From Bathynomus jamesi (Eukaryota > Arthropoda > Malacostraca > Isopoda > Cirolanidae): a DNA stretch of 64,000 nt. Shown in pieces: positions 52,260 to 63,252 of this stretch (the first letter of the stretch is position 1; each line of letters opens with the position of its first letter). The stretch spans positions 88,501-152,500 of the forward strand of contig JAJOZX010009073.1 in assembly GCA_023014485.1 (NCBI GenBank). The letters are read 5' to 3'. The notes below the pieces were generated by a model, which made no database searches, was not told the DNA's origin, and saw nothing but the letters and a program-made list of their open reading frames with translations. The position numbers and the translations under genes are program-made.

Positions 52260-53016
52260 CAGGGTGTCCCATAAGTCTGGCATCATAGGAAAAATAATTA
52301 AAAAAGGCAAAACAAAAGCTTTTAGTTACAGAACATGCTCAATATGTCCACCAGTGTTTTCAATACACAAATTCAGACATGATACCCAGTCAGCAAGCAC
52401 ACAGTGAATGATGTCAGGAGTAATGGTGTTACATGCCCCAATAATGCGCTGCTGCAAATGTTCAATACTCCTAATTTTCTCTGCGTATACCAGCGCTTTC
52501 AAGTGGCCCCAGAGATAAAAATCTAATGGCATGAGATCCGGGCTTCTAGCTGGCCATTCCACAGGCCCTCGACGTCCTATCCAATGACCAGGGAATTGTT
52601 GGTACAGGTATTCCCTTACTTGGGTCTTGTAATGTGCAGGAGCGCCGTCTTGCTGGAACATGTTAGGAAATTTCCTTCTTCATTCAAGACACTGGGAAAT
52701 GCTTCTTCCTTGAACATACGTAGGTAGATGCCTCCAGTGACATGTTCATCAAAAAAGAGGGGGGCCTGTTTCCTTAAACTTTGCAACAAGTCTGCTAACA
52801 CAACTCTCTGTTATTGGCTCGTGGTCTGGTTGCAGTCTGTTAAATTCAGCAGCAGCCTCTCTTTGACTCCAATTTCCTATGAGTAGAATTATCTGGATTC
52901 ATTCTTCCTTGCTCACAGACATTATGGCCTGTAGAAAGAGAAAAATATGAATTATGGTTTGTAAAAATAGAAAAATATTAATTTCTCTTATGATGCCGGA
53001 CTTATGGGACACCCTG
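52260..53016 (-). mobile_element. Mariner-like element, internally deleted
   Basis: Ends CAGGGTGTCCCATAAGTCTG and the complement of CAGGGTGTCCCATAAGTCCG, about 30 bp including GGCATCATA. Flanked by TA repeats. 757 bp. Confidence 0.92.
52326..52923 (-). pseudogene. Mariner DD41D transposase, deleted
   Basis: Minus strand starts MSVSKEE at 52923 (stop in place of Trp next), then IQIILLIGNWSQREAAAEFN, ESCVSRLVAKFKETG (first helix-turn-helix), then a jump to FFDEHVTGGIYLRMFKEEAF (middle of the protein). FQQDGAPAHYKTQVREYL (second Asp) and SPDLMPLDFYLWGHLKALVY (third Asp, 41 residues apart) follow, and the tail GGHIEHVL ends at 52326-52328. The first catalytic region is missing. Different subfamily from the two neighbours. 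Confidence 0.85.
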
Positions 53017-53249
53017 TATATATATTGTACTATACATTTATTTAAAAGCTTTTATTCAGGTAAAAATTACTGTATATATGCTTTTTTAAACTTTTATCCC
53101 CCTAACCCCATTCATATTATGGGGAGATAGTTCTAACCTGCATGAGCTTTTTCAAGAATGGAACCCTTGTGTGGGTTGAGGGATCACTGTACTCAGGCCT
53201 GTACAATCTGGAACAACAATGTTCAATCAGTTACAAAAGTCATCTGACA
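53017..53249. other. Short spacer with pogo-like remnants
   Basis: AT-rich DNA; TTGAGGGATCACTGTACT near 53177 looks like a degenerate pogo-type right end. Nothing else seen. Confidence 0.35.
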
Positions 53250-53251
53250 TA

Positions 53252-54034
53252 CAGTCATTCCTCAGTATTTGCCATTCGAAACTGTGCTAATCGAACATAG
53301 TAATACATAGGAAATGCAGTAATTGATTCCAGGACTTTTAAAATTTTTGCTGACTTTTTAAAAAGCACTTTTTTCACCATATTTCAACCTAATATAATAG
53401 TAAAGGATAGTCAAAATGTGTTCACTAATCAACAGTTTTAGAAATGAAACATTATAGTAGGTACTGTACATAAAAAAAGAGTGAAAAATATTCTATACAG
53501 TACAAATCTACTTCCTTGAAAAATATTTACCTAGGGTCATTTGAACCGCCTTCTCTTCTTTTTCTTTCTTCTCTGCATGCATCTGCCTGTAGCACATTCC
53601 GCTTCTTCTTAACACCAGCACTTTTCTCGTCAGTCTTTCTTTTATTCATAGTTATTGAGGGTAGATTACGTAATGTGCAGTTTTTTGTCAACACAGGATG
53701 GCATTGCCACTACACACAAACAGAAGGCTTACAATGATACCACATTTAGCATCACGCAATATAGTACATAATTTGATGTTTAAAAACATTTAAAAACATT
53801 TGAGAACACAGCAGATGACATTTGAAAATATTACTGTGCTAATTGAAGTTTGACCCTGTGTTATTCGGGATTTGGTGTCAATTTATAAACCGTGTTAATT
53901 CGAAAACTGTGCTAATCAAAACTGTGCTAATCAAAACTGTGCTAATCAAAACTGTGCTAATCAAAACTGTGCTAATCAAAACTGTGCTAATCAAAACTGT
54001 GCTAATCAAAACTGTGCTAATCAGGGTTTTACTG
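53252..54034. mobile_element. pogo-type MITE with an expanded 15-bp tandem repeat
   Basis: TA at 53250-53251 and 54035-54036. Left end CAGTCATTCCTCAGTATTTG; right end complement form with AGGGTTTTACTG. At 53903-54022 the subterminal unit AAAACTGTGCTAATC is repeated eight times without interruption; the left end has a single related copy (CGAAACTGTGCTAATCG, near 53277). No transposase coding. Confidence 0.82.
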
Positions 54035-54189
54035 TATAAATTTATGGAAAAATAGGGTTAAGTTCCCAGCTCCCCTGAAAATCCCTTTTTTCCCCCCTAA
54101 TTTAGCCATAAATGCCAAAAAAAACACCAATTATGTTAATAATTATATAGATTAATACTAAATAGAATTAAAAGAAACAAAAAAACATT

Positions 54190-55143
54190 GTATGAAATCA
54201 TTTTCTACCACTACTGACAGTGTTCCTGGTGTCAGTTCCCTGAAAGAGCTTCTTCTCAAATGTTATAAGGAAAAGGGGATCAATGAAATTCAATACAACC
54301 AATGGATGACGACAGATTATTTGCAACTGGACTCTGTCATCTATTATCAGAAGGAAGGGGTCCTCAAACACGGCTCTTTAACCGTTATATTGGAGTGTAA
54401 CAAACATGACACCGTGGCAGCTCATCTCTTCCAGAAAGTTCGGATGGATCAGAATTGTCTACTTTACCAATGGATGTGCCAGCCAATATAAACATTGCAA
54501 GAACTTCTTGAACTTATGTCATCACTACAAAGAATTTGGAGTGCTGGCTGAGTGGCATTTCTTCGCCACTAGCCATGGCAAAGGTCCATCAGACAGTGTT
54601 GGAGCAGCTGTCAAGAGAGAAGCATTGAAGAAAAGTCTCCATTGGCCTTATGGAGAGCAAATTTTAACTCCAACTTGGACCTTTTCCAATTCACTTCACT
54701 GAAATTGACTGGGATCTCTTTCAGGAACACAACACAAGAGGAGTATTCAAAGGAGAAGGATATTTTGGATCCAATTTTATCAAGCCAAGGACTATACCAG
54801 GAACACAAAATTGCATTCCTTAATCCTAGTGACAAAAGACTGCTTGGAGGTATGAATGTACAGCACCTCAGCTGAAAGCCAAAGGGAGTTCACCACCCAC
54901 AAATCAATCAAAAACATTAATGGATATGTGACAGTGGAATACAACAACCATTGGTGGGTGACTTGTTATGGAAATGTATCCCCTTTTGCCTTCCCCTCCA
55001 AACCCATTGTGCTGATAGTGGATGTGTCCAATATCTTCACAATGATCCACCCTAGGACAGCCACTGGAAGGTCATACGCAATCATGCAGAGGGAAACCAA
55101 TGAATCCAAAAGGATCCTGAAAAACCATGCTACCAAAAAATGA
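54190..55143 (+). pseudogene. Element G transposase remnant (divergent Sola-like family member)
   Basis: Plus-strand frames with a few shifts give QYNQWMTTDYLQLDSVIYYQ (54290), FTNGCASQYKHCKNFLNLCH (54470), EWHFFATSHGKGPSDSVGAA (54550) and GEQILTP. A C-terminal domain follows (NGYVTVEYNNHWWVTCYGNV near 54920, FAFPSKPIVLIVDVSN, ending at 55141-55143). Blocks match A and B in order. The putative catalytic Asp of the DGC motif is Asn here. There are no intron-like breaks. The N-terminal half, including the GDFxEN block, is absent. A right-hand terminal region ending ...GAAATGGAATGTCTC (near 55788) may belong to it. A third lineage of the same superfamily, and clearly dead. Confidence 0.62.
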
Positions 55144-55943
55144 GGTAAAAACTATGGATGCCATGTTTGGATTGTTTAGATGTGTGCTTCTGTGTTGTTT
55201 ATTTATTATTAATTGTCATAAGTTGTTAATAATAGTTGTAAATAGTCAATAATTATTAATAAGTTAATAAACAATAAGTATTAATTGTCAAAAGTATATA
55301 AAATGCGCCACCTGCATGACTGAATGCCTCTGGAAAGCAAACCCATGGAGATCCCACTAATTTTTCTGCTTGTGCATACCTTATATCAAGGAAATTTTTC
55401 ATGCCAATTTTCATGACCTTGAATTTTGAGGGTTTTCCTGAGGTCAAGGTCAAAGGTCATATAGAAATGGAACTTTTTTATTTGATGTTCTATGGTTTTT
55501 ACAGCTGGAAGTGAAGTTATTCTGCATAATTTCCTGAGCACTTTGAGACCAAGATTGTCGAAATCAGTACAATAGAACCCGAGATATGACCTTTCAAACC
55601 TCCAAGATCACACTGATGACCTCAAACTTTAGATCATCATAACTCGGAAACCCACTGACCTATGAAGCTAAAATGTGATGACGATTCATCATTCACCTAA
55701 CCTAACCATTACACAAAAAATCAGAGAAATCAGTGAGATGAGGTAACATAAGGTGTGTACACTTGAAATGGAATGTCTCAACTGACTTTGACTTCATGCA
55801 CACTCAGCATAGTGCACTGAGACTCAATTCACTGATGTCTATTACTGTGGGATGGGGAATGGGAGTGAAGGGGCCCAGGGCACCCTTAATCCATCCTTCA
55901 TCAAACATCACGTAAACCATAATAATCAAAACCAAAGTGGACC
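55144..55943. other. Downstream region of element G, terminal-repeat candidate, no gene
   Basis: Contains repeated AGGTCAAGGTCAAAGGTCA-type motifs (55440-55460) resembling 34766-34785 in the F tail, and ends with an ATTCC-type terminus near 55788. 55789-55943 is the flank of A2. Confidence 0.4.
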
Positions 55944-56532
55944 GGGGCATTCCAGGAGAGATCACCCAATGCATGTCACCACTCCAACTCAGATTTTGAT
56001 GGAAATTGACATATGGGGTTCTCCTGGGTGCTGATTTCACTGGTTCAAATAAAAAAGTTCTATGACCCATAGTTTTTGAGATATGGGCCCCCACTTTACC
56101 ACCTAACTTTAATGGGCAATAACTCCCAAACATCTTGTCGTAGACATATAAAACTATACATTTTTAGAATCAGCATGAAGAGATCTATTAAATGATACCA
56201 CATTCAAATGTGTAGAATAATAATAAAAAATTCCCCCCCTTTGTTATTTTTATTTGACCCCCACCCCCCCTAGACATTGAAATCCAAAAAAAAAAGTTTC
56301 ATTTATTAAACTTCCATTAATTGTTAAAAGATACAAACAATGAAAAATGTGGGTATCAAGTTGCAAGATAATTTAAAAATTATTGAAAAAGTATGTACAT
56401 TGTGAAATTTTGACATTTTTATGACTGCAGACTAAAATAGAGAACTACAAATGATATATTCACATGAATGAAAATAAACAGCAAAAATACAAATTGAACA
56501 CACACATATTACATCAAGTTCATTCATAATTA

Positions 56533-57340
56533 CAGGAATACCCCACTTTACGAATTATTCCGTTCCTAGCGCCCGTTCGTAAAGCAGGTGTTCGTAAAGC
56601 AGAGCATTATTTCCCATACATATAATGTTATATTTTGGGTTACGTTTTTTTCTTAAAAAATCGAAAAAAAAAAGGTTATAAAACAGCAAATTTTGCAGAA
56701 AAAAATGTTTATTAACATAGAAATGAAAGCAATGAACAAAGAAATAATACAAACGAAAGTAATGAATACAATAAAAATGTAAGCAATGAACAAAGAAATA
56801 GTACAAAACATTACATATGCAAATTTAGTTTTCATTAATAGATGCGTCAGTAGACATGCTTTTGGATTCGTTTCTTCTGATTAACGTCACAGTCTTTACT
56901 ATCACTCTTTCGTTTTGGCATAATTGATGATGGGTACTGTAATTGCAATGTACGAAAAGAATATCAGTGAAACACTTAGCGTGCGCGCGAGTGAATAAAG
57001 CACAAACTCTCTTGTCAAAGCGCACATATAAACTGACAACAGCTGCGTTGCCACAGTGCAAAGTGAGCTAAAAGCGAGCTAACTTGGCACCGCTGTAATG
57101 CAGAATACGTAATAGAGTACAGTACAGTATGGTATGCGCGACGTAAGCATATTATTTTTGTCTTAAAATCGAGCTAACTAAGCACTGCTGTAATGCAGAA
57201 TATTAGATTGTGGTATGCGCGACATACGCATTTTATTTTTGTTTTTTATATTTCTTCATTTAATTTTTTATTTAGCGCAAATACAATTTCGTAAACCCGG
57301 GGTTTCGTAAAACGAAGCATCGTAAAGCGGGGTATTCCTG
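56533..57340. mobile_element. Tigger-type MITE inside A2
   Basis: TA at 56531-56532 and 57341-57342. Ends CAGGAATACCCCACTTTACG and complement of CAGGAATACCCCGCTTTACG; the style resembles Tigger ends. The interior is AT-rich with repeats of GAAATAATACAAA-like blocks and no recognisable protein. Confidence 0.88.
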
Positions 57341-57399
57341 TACATGAGTTTTTCCAACTCATTTTCTGGGAAAATATTGAATACGCATTGTTCCTGGCT

Positions 57400-60018
57400 T
57401 TAAAGTTGGTGTGTGCTTAATAAACCTAAAATTTTATCTCTTGATATGTGGCATGTATCTCTGATTTGTGGGAAGTAATAGTAAACACTATATCCTGATG
57501 GGTGCAAAAACCTAACCTCAAAGTCATCAAACTCCTCATTATAGGAATGTACAAATCCCAACCATGTTAGCTGCATACTTTTTTCATATCTGTCATTTAA
57601 AAATTTTTCCATAGCTTCAATTTCTTCAGAATTTATTGAAAAAAAATTTATGCTGTCACTTATATTGTTTGAACAAAATTCAAACATGTCTTCTGGTGTT
57701 AATATTTGATTTGCGAATGTTCTCTGCATACTCACTCTGGCTACAGATCTTTTCACTGTACCCCCAATCCAATCACAAGCACTCTTACCATGGCTTGTGG
57801 CAAAGAAATGCCACTCACATTCCAGCCCAAAATCTTCATGTTTACAAATGTTAACAAAGTTGAAATAATTTTTATATTGTTCTGCACATCTGTCAGTAAA
57901 ATAATGTAATTTTTTTATATGAAAGTGGGATTTTCTAATAATAGGTATGAGTGTATTTAAAAAAGTGTAAACCATTGTAGTGTTATGTTTTGTATTTGGA
58001 GATAAAAAACTAACTTGAATATTTTGTTTCATTACTTTCTGGTTCCTTATAATATAACACAAAGGGATGCACTGTGCATTGGGTATTTTCCCAATGAAAA
58101 CCTTGGGCTGCATCCAGTACTACAAATGAGTAGTTTTCTGAAAAGTCACCAAGAACTAGAGCTGTATAGCTATTTAAATTATTCTTCAAGTTTTTTAGAA
58201 ATGCACTCTGATTCTTTGCTATAAAGTGATGATGTGTCAATTTGACAATTTTTGTGCTTAATAAATTTATGAAATCATCTACAGATTCTGTTTTTTCAAC
58301 CATATTGGATCGCTCTGTAGTAACCCATTGTTTATATTTTATTTCCTCACATTCAAGATTGTTAACACATTGAAAAGTGAGCAAAAAATTCTTAATACCT
58401 TGTTCTTTTGGACAGAGATTACATATTTGCATCATGCAATTCCTGTTGTTGACATCACACACTGCTTTCTCCATAAGAGTTGTATTCCAACCCTTTGATA
58501 CCCAAAGCTGAGAATTGTATTTTGGCATTCTGGTGGTATGTACATACACACACAGAATGGGTACCAGCAGCTCCAGCTAAAACACAATGTCTGGGGCAAA
58601 GGCTGGCAAAACTAGAGATGCCAATTTGGGGACTACTGGATTATTTTTATAGAGACTAAAAGCTTCTTTCAGATTCATTAACATCAGTCTTTTCTGCACA
58701 GATTCTTTATACCCACTTTCATTTCTGATACTCAGGCAGTCTTTTGTACCTGGCCACAAACGACTAATTTCATCTGATTCGAAAAAATTCTGAACAAAAT
58801 CTTTAGTACCTTTAGTTATTACTTTTCCTTTTGAAGAGTTCAATTTCAGGAATAATTCCAAGTCTTTGTTTTATATTTCTGCTTTTCTTAACTAACTATT
58901 CAGTTGTCTGAAATAGATTTATAGTTTTTGATACCTGGTAAATGGAGATAATGTCAATATTTTGAGTTTCCTCTCATAACTGTCAGTAGAATGGAAAGCT
59001 TACACCAGTTCATTCATGAGATGAATCATTGACCTGAAACAAATTCATGAATGTATAATGGCTATAAACAAAACATTACATGTAAATATTAAATTTTTTA
59101 GATTATAATATTGATTTCAAGTGTAACAAAATGAGCATTCTTTGAGATAGTCAAATTAAACCAAAAATTATTTTGTGACCAAATATTATCAAAACCCTGT
59201 ATCATTTTAGTTTGTGACCAGATGTATTCCAAATGATTTAATGGGCCCTCATTGATCTCCAATCTTTAGAGAGTTGTGCTTCTAGCTTCTACTCTCAAAG
59301 GTGAATACCTACATTTTGTTTTTAAGCTTCAGTTTTAGGTTAGGTATATTTCCTACTTAATAATAGCATATCATTTTAAAATTCATACCTTTGAGTTTCA
59401 TGATCCAACTTCGTAGCTTTTGATGGGCTTGGGATCTCAATTTCTAAAGTTGTTTCTAGCTTTCATTTTAAAGAATGACGTGCTTTTTCTATTGTTTGAA
59501 GAGCTTTTGCTTCTTTTCTTGAGGAACCCAAACCATCTGAAATTTTTAAATTAATAAATATTTGACTCCATTTGATATATATGGACAATAATAAATAATA
59601 TGTTGTGGAAAAACTGTCTTGAAAGTAAATGCATTATAAGTAAATAAATATAAATAAAAAATTATAAATATAAAAAGTACCTATCATTAAATACTTATGC
59701 TTCTTCACTGGAGTCGCAGCAAGACTTTCTAGAATTTGAGAAACCTCTTCTTTGCCATTACTTGATATACTTCAATCATATTCATCGCTTTCTGAAATAA
59801 CATTCTCGGAAGATTGATCAGACTCTTCACTTTGTGATGTTGATAGCAACTCTGGTCTCTGGGTCAATAATTTCTACAGTTGCTACATAGTACGGTATTC
59901 CTTTGTAGTTTCCATTTAGATCGATCATAAAGTGATTGGCTGATGGTTCTTATATCCTTGTGTATCTTTTTCTTATGTTTTTTTAAAGGATCATCACAGT
60001 ATCTAACATTTTTCATTA
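57400..60018 (-). pseudogene. Element A2 transposase, multi-exon, broken
   Basis: Minus strand, same gene plan as A1. Exon 1 lies near 60018-59690, exon 2 near 59535-59390, and exon 3 from about 59030. Frames hold PGTKDCLSIRNESGYKESVQ (58780), CDVNNRNCMMQICNLCPKEQ (58470), LGDFSENYSFVVLDAAQGF (58140), TDRCAEQYKNYFNFVNICK (57890), EWHFFATSHGKSACDWIGG (57820) and VRFLHPSGYSVYYYFPQI (57500). About 60 residues between MQLT and WLGFVHSY are deleted compared with A1. Stops and frame changes differ from those in A1. The two copies therefore decayed separately after insertion. Exon 1 retains Ser/Glu-rich residues that A1 has lost. Confidence 0.78.
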
Positions 60019-60682
60019 CTAAAAATACACAATTGTAAATCTCAAAAATAAGATATGATTTGACTAAAAATAAGCATAATTAACAAACATTTGAGAGACT
60101 GCGTGAATATGAGTTATACATAGTATGTAAATATATCATTTATAGTTCTCTATTTTAGTCTGCCTAAAAATGTCAAAATTTCACAATGTACATATTTTTT
60201 CAATAATTTTTAAAATATCTTGCAACTTGATACCCACATTTGTTATTGTTTGTATCTTTTAACAATTAATGGAAGTTTAATAAATGAAAAAAAAAAATTT
60301 CAATTTCACTATCTAGGAGGGGTGGGGGTCAAAAATAAAAATAAAAAAGGGTGGGAGGATTTTCATTATTGTTCTATACATTTGAATGTGGTATCATTTA
60401 ATAGATCTCTTCATGCTGATTCTAAAAATGTATAGTTTTATAGGTCTATGACAAGATGTTTGGGAGTTATTGCCCATTAAAATTAGGTGGGAAAGTGAGG
60501 CCCCCAAAGGCCCCCCAAGATTTTGGTGGCCCATATCTCAAAAACTATGGGTCATAGAACTTTTTTATTTGAACCAGTGAACTCAGCACCTGGAAGAACC
60601 CCATACATCAATTTTCATCAAAATCCAGGTTAGAGTGGTGACAAATTTTTTAATTTTTGGGTGATTTGTCCTGGAATGCCCC

Positions 60683-61283
60683 ATCCACTAAATTAAATAT
60701 GTATTAAGCACACAAAGTCACTAAAATATAATTTATAATATTATAATACAATAATAGAGCATTCAGACCTCCAAAGGCTGAAAAAGTCAGTATTTTTGGC
60801 TCATTAGATCCATAATAAACCTTGGTATAACTGCCAAACACTTTATGCAAGTAAAGCAAGTTTAGGTCTTTGCAGTTGTCATGTTGATTGTGTTCTTCAA
60901 TCATTTGAACCACCATGTTCAGATTAGTCATAATGTCCTTGGATGTATCTTTCTTAATACCCATGGGTATCAATTCCTCCAATAGGGTACCTCATTCTTG
61001 ACTTTGTTGTTCCTGTATTCAACTTTCTTCTCAACTTTTCCCACAATGATAAGATGTTCACCACAAACCAGCAAAAAGTCAACTGGTGCCTGGAGAGTGT
61101 CAGATCATAATGTTGAAACTCAATCCTCGTATGTTTAATGTCGCAGGGAATTTTCAGCAGCCATTCGGAAATCATTGATGCTTGGCAAGCTTGCATACTA
61201 TTATGAGCCACAAGCCACAAGCGAGTATGTCCATGACTGACCAAACCATGATGCTTCACAAGGTTACTCTATGACTATATAAT
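60683..61283 (-). other. Unidentified region with two overlapping minus-strand frames
   Basis: Frames 61259-60954 (starts MKHHGLVSHGHTRLWLVAHN) and 60982-60704 overlap and together span nearly the whole stretch. I do not recognise either. They could be an old TE gene or host exon interrupted by A2. No conserved motif, splice site or codon pattern is clear enough to call a gene. Confidence 0.3.
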
Positions 61284-61670
61284 ACTAGCCTAAGACCCGC
61301 CCTTCGTGCAGGTCGCGGGTAGCAAAAATTAACCAAACTATCACGACTTAACCTAACCAATCGTCAAGGGCATACAACCTAAAAAAATAAATAAAAACAA
61401 CAAATTTTTTTTTATTTATTTATTTTTATATATTAAAAGAAGAGGATTCTTTATACTGTACGGCATTGACGATTGGTTAGGTTGTCGTGATAGTTTGGTT
61501 AAATAAAAAAAAATATATTTTTTTAAATTTATTTTTTAGGGTAATTGTACGCCCTTGATGATTGGTTAGGTTAAGTCGTGATATTTTGGTTAAAGCTAAT
61601 GAAAATATCACGACTTAACCTAAACGTTCCTGAGCGTGACCGACTGACTGACAGACATTCCTGGGTGTTT
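61284..61670 (-). mobile_element. Helitron-like non-autonomous element (tentative)
   Basis: On the minus strand the 3' end has a GC-rich hairpin (ACCCGC...GCGGGT arms, 61298-61320), then TTAGG and CTAG followed by T, matching the hairpin plus CTRR plus T rule. The 5' side has TATAAACACCCAGGAATGTC then TGTCAGTCAGTCGG, similar to known Helitron 5' ends, but no clear TC start. The interior holds repeated ATCACGACTTAACCTAACCA in both orientations. No Rep or helicase coding. Confidence 0.4.
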
Positions 61671-61680
61671 ATAGTATTAA

Positions 61681-61909
61681 TACCATATTTTGCCTCATAA
61701 GACGCTACAAGTGGTAAGACGCACCCTATATTTAGTAAAGAATATTTAGAAAAAAAATATTTCAAAGATTTATCAGCCTGACAAAAAATATATTCCCATA
61801 ACTTTATTAAAAGAACATTAACCAAAACAATAACATACGAGCCCTGAAGTGATTTTTGGAGACATTTTTCAGGAAAAAAGTAGCGTCTTATGAGGCATAC
61901 AATATGGTA
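61681..61909. repeat. MITE with TACCATATT...GCCTCATAAGACGCTAC ends
   Basis: The left end TACCATATTTTGCCTCATAA and right end TTATGAGGCATACAATATGG mirror each other over about 28 bp, with GACGCTAC inside both. 229 bp, non-coding. Flanking TAA/ATAA could be a short duplication. Confidence 0.65.
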
Positions 61910-62363
61910 ATAAGCAATCAGTAAGAGAAGTATAAAACTAAGATTGACAAAATATATGCAATATATGAAAAGATTTTCATGAAAATTACTCTCTTTCAAA
62001 TACAAACAGGTACTATGCATGATTTTGGAAAAAAGCTTACCTATAAATATAAAATTTTTAAAATAATAGTTAGTAATAGTTCCATAAACAATACCCAAAC
62101 ATTACTGAGTAATTTTTTTAACACGTAATGTTTGTGTACTGTTTATGAAACTATTACTGTCACTAAAATGGATAAAATATAAAATGAACAGATTATTATC
62201 TACCATTTAGTAATTTTTTGATTTTCAAATGTTTTGTTTCTAAGAAAAGTTTTTTAACAAAGTATTTCAACTAAATGCTCTTTACAATTTTTTCTTTTTC
62301 CTTGTGGATTTGTATCATATTTACATATATTTTATATATAATATATTTTATATATATATATAT
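61910..62363. other. AT-rich DNA without recognisable feature
   Basis: Only a chance minus-strand frame (to 62098) and a TA microsatellite (62336-62362). Confidence 0.5.
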
Positions 62364-63196
62364 GGTTAATATGAGTTTTATCGCACTCAGAATATCAAAA
62401 GCAAATATAATTATAAAATATTAAAGCATAATTTTCTCATCATTTTCATATAAGTCACTATGCTCGCAGATGCGTACTTAACAAATTATGTACATTTGAA
62501 TATTATGACATTTTTGCATTTTTTTTTTCCCGCCCTTCCAATATTTTGATTGGTGACGTCATGAGAACATGATATATGAGCTAGATTTTTTAAGTTCTTA
62601 GGCCTTTTAAGTTGCTAGTCTACTTCTGTTAGGTTTTGATAGAAGTTTGTGGCGATGACATGTGAACCGTGCGAATATTGTTTTGAGGATTTAATATACT
62701 CTAGGCTAGGTTAGCCAGGGTTAGGTTAGGTTGTTAATTAATACCAAAATTAATTAACCTAACCCTGGCTAACCTAACCTAACCCTGGCTGACCTAACCT
62801 AACCCTGGCTGACCTAACCTAACCCTGGCTGACCTAACCTAACCTAACCTAACCTCCCAGAGTATATTAAATCCTCAAAATAATATTCGCACCGTTCACA
62901 TGTCATCGCCACAAACATCTATCAAAACCTAACAGAAGTAGACTAGCAACTTAAAAGGCCTAAGAACTTAAAAAATCTAGCTCATATATCATGTTCTCAT
63001 GACGTCACCAATCAAAATATTGGAAGGGCGGGGAAAAAAAATGCAAAAATGTCATAATATTCAAATGTACATAATTTGTTAAGTACGCATCTGCGAGCAT
63101 AGTGACTTATATGAAAATGATGAGAAAATTATGCTTTAATATTTTATAATTATATTTGCTTTTGATATTCTGAGTGCGATAAAACTCATATTAACC
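62364..63196. mobile_element. Foldback element with 339-bp arms and CCTAA-rich centre
   Basis: Arms 62364-62702 and 62858-63196 are almost perfect reverse complements, from GGTTAATATGAGTTTTATCG at the tips. The 155-bp centre is made of CCTAACCCTGGCTGACCTAA (20 bp) repeated about four times, plus a short CCTAA run. The arms hold GACGTCA. TA microsatellites flank both sides. No coding. Confidence 0.9.
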
Positions 63197-63201
63197 ACAT
63201 A

Positions 63202-63242
<41 letters not shown>

Positions 63243-63252
63243 TATATATTAG

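Larger units (their letters stand above)
55944..60682 (-). mobile_element. Element A2: second copy of Sola-like element A, gene on minus strand
   Basis: Ends GGGGCATTCCAGGAGAGATC and the complement of GGGGCATTCCAGGACAAATC. Inverted repeats of about 0.52 kb on each side. A Tigger-type MITE (56533-57340) interrupts the left part. The uninterrupted left repeat gives the empty site for the piggyBac in A1. Flanks GACC and ATCC do not match well, so the duplication has decayed or one end was exchanged. Confidence 0.85.

Noticed and set aside
53903..54022. Direct repeats resembling a CRISPR array
   Set aside because: The 15-bp units are contiguous with no spacers, the genome is eukaryotic, and the repeat lies inside a MITE end.
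62750..62852. Telomere or interstitial telomeric tract (CCTAA)
   Set aside because: The main unit is 20 bp (CCTAACCCTGGCTGACCTAA) inside a foldback element; only the last few units are plain CCTAA, so it is not a telomere.
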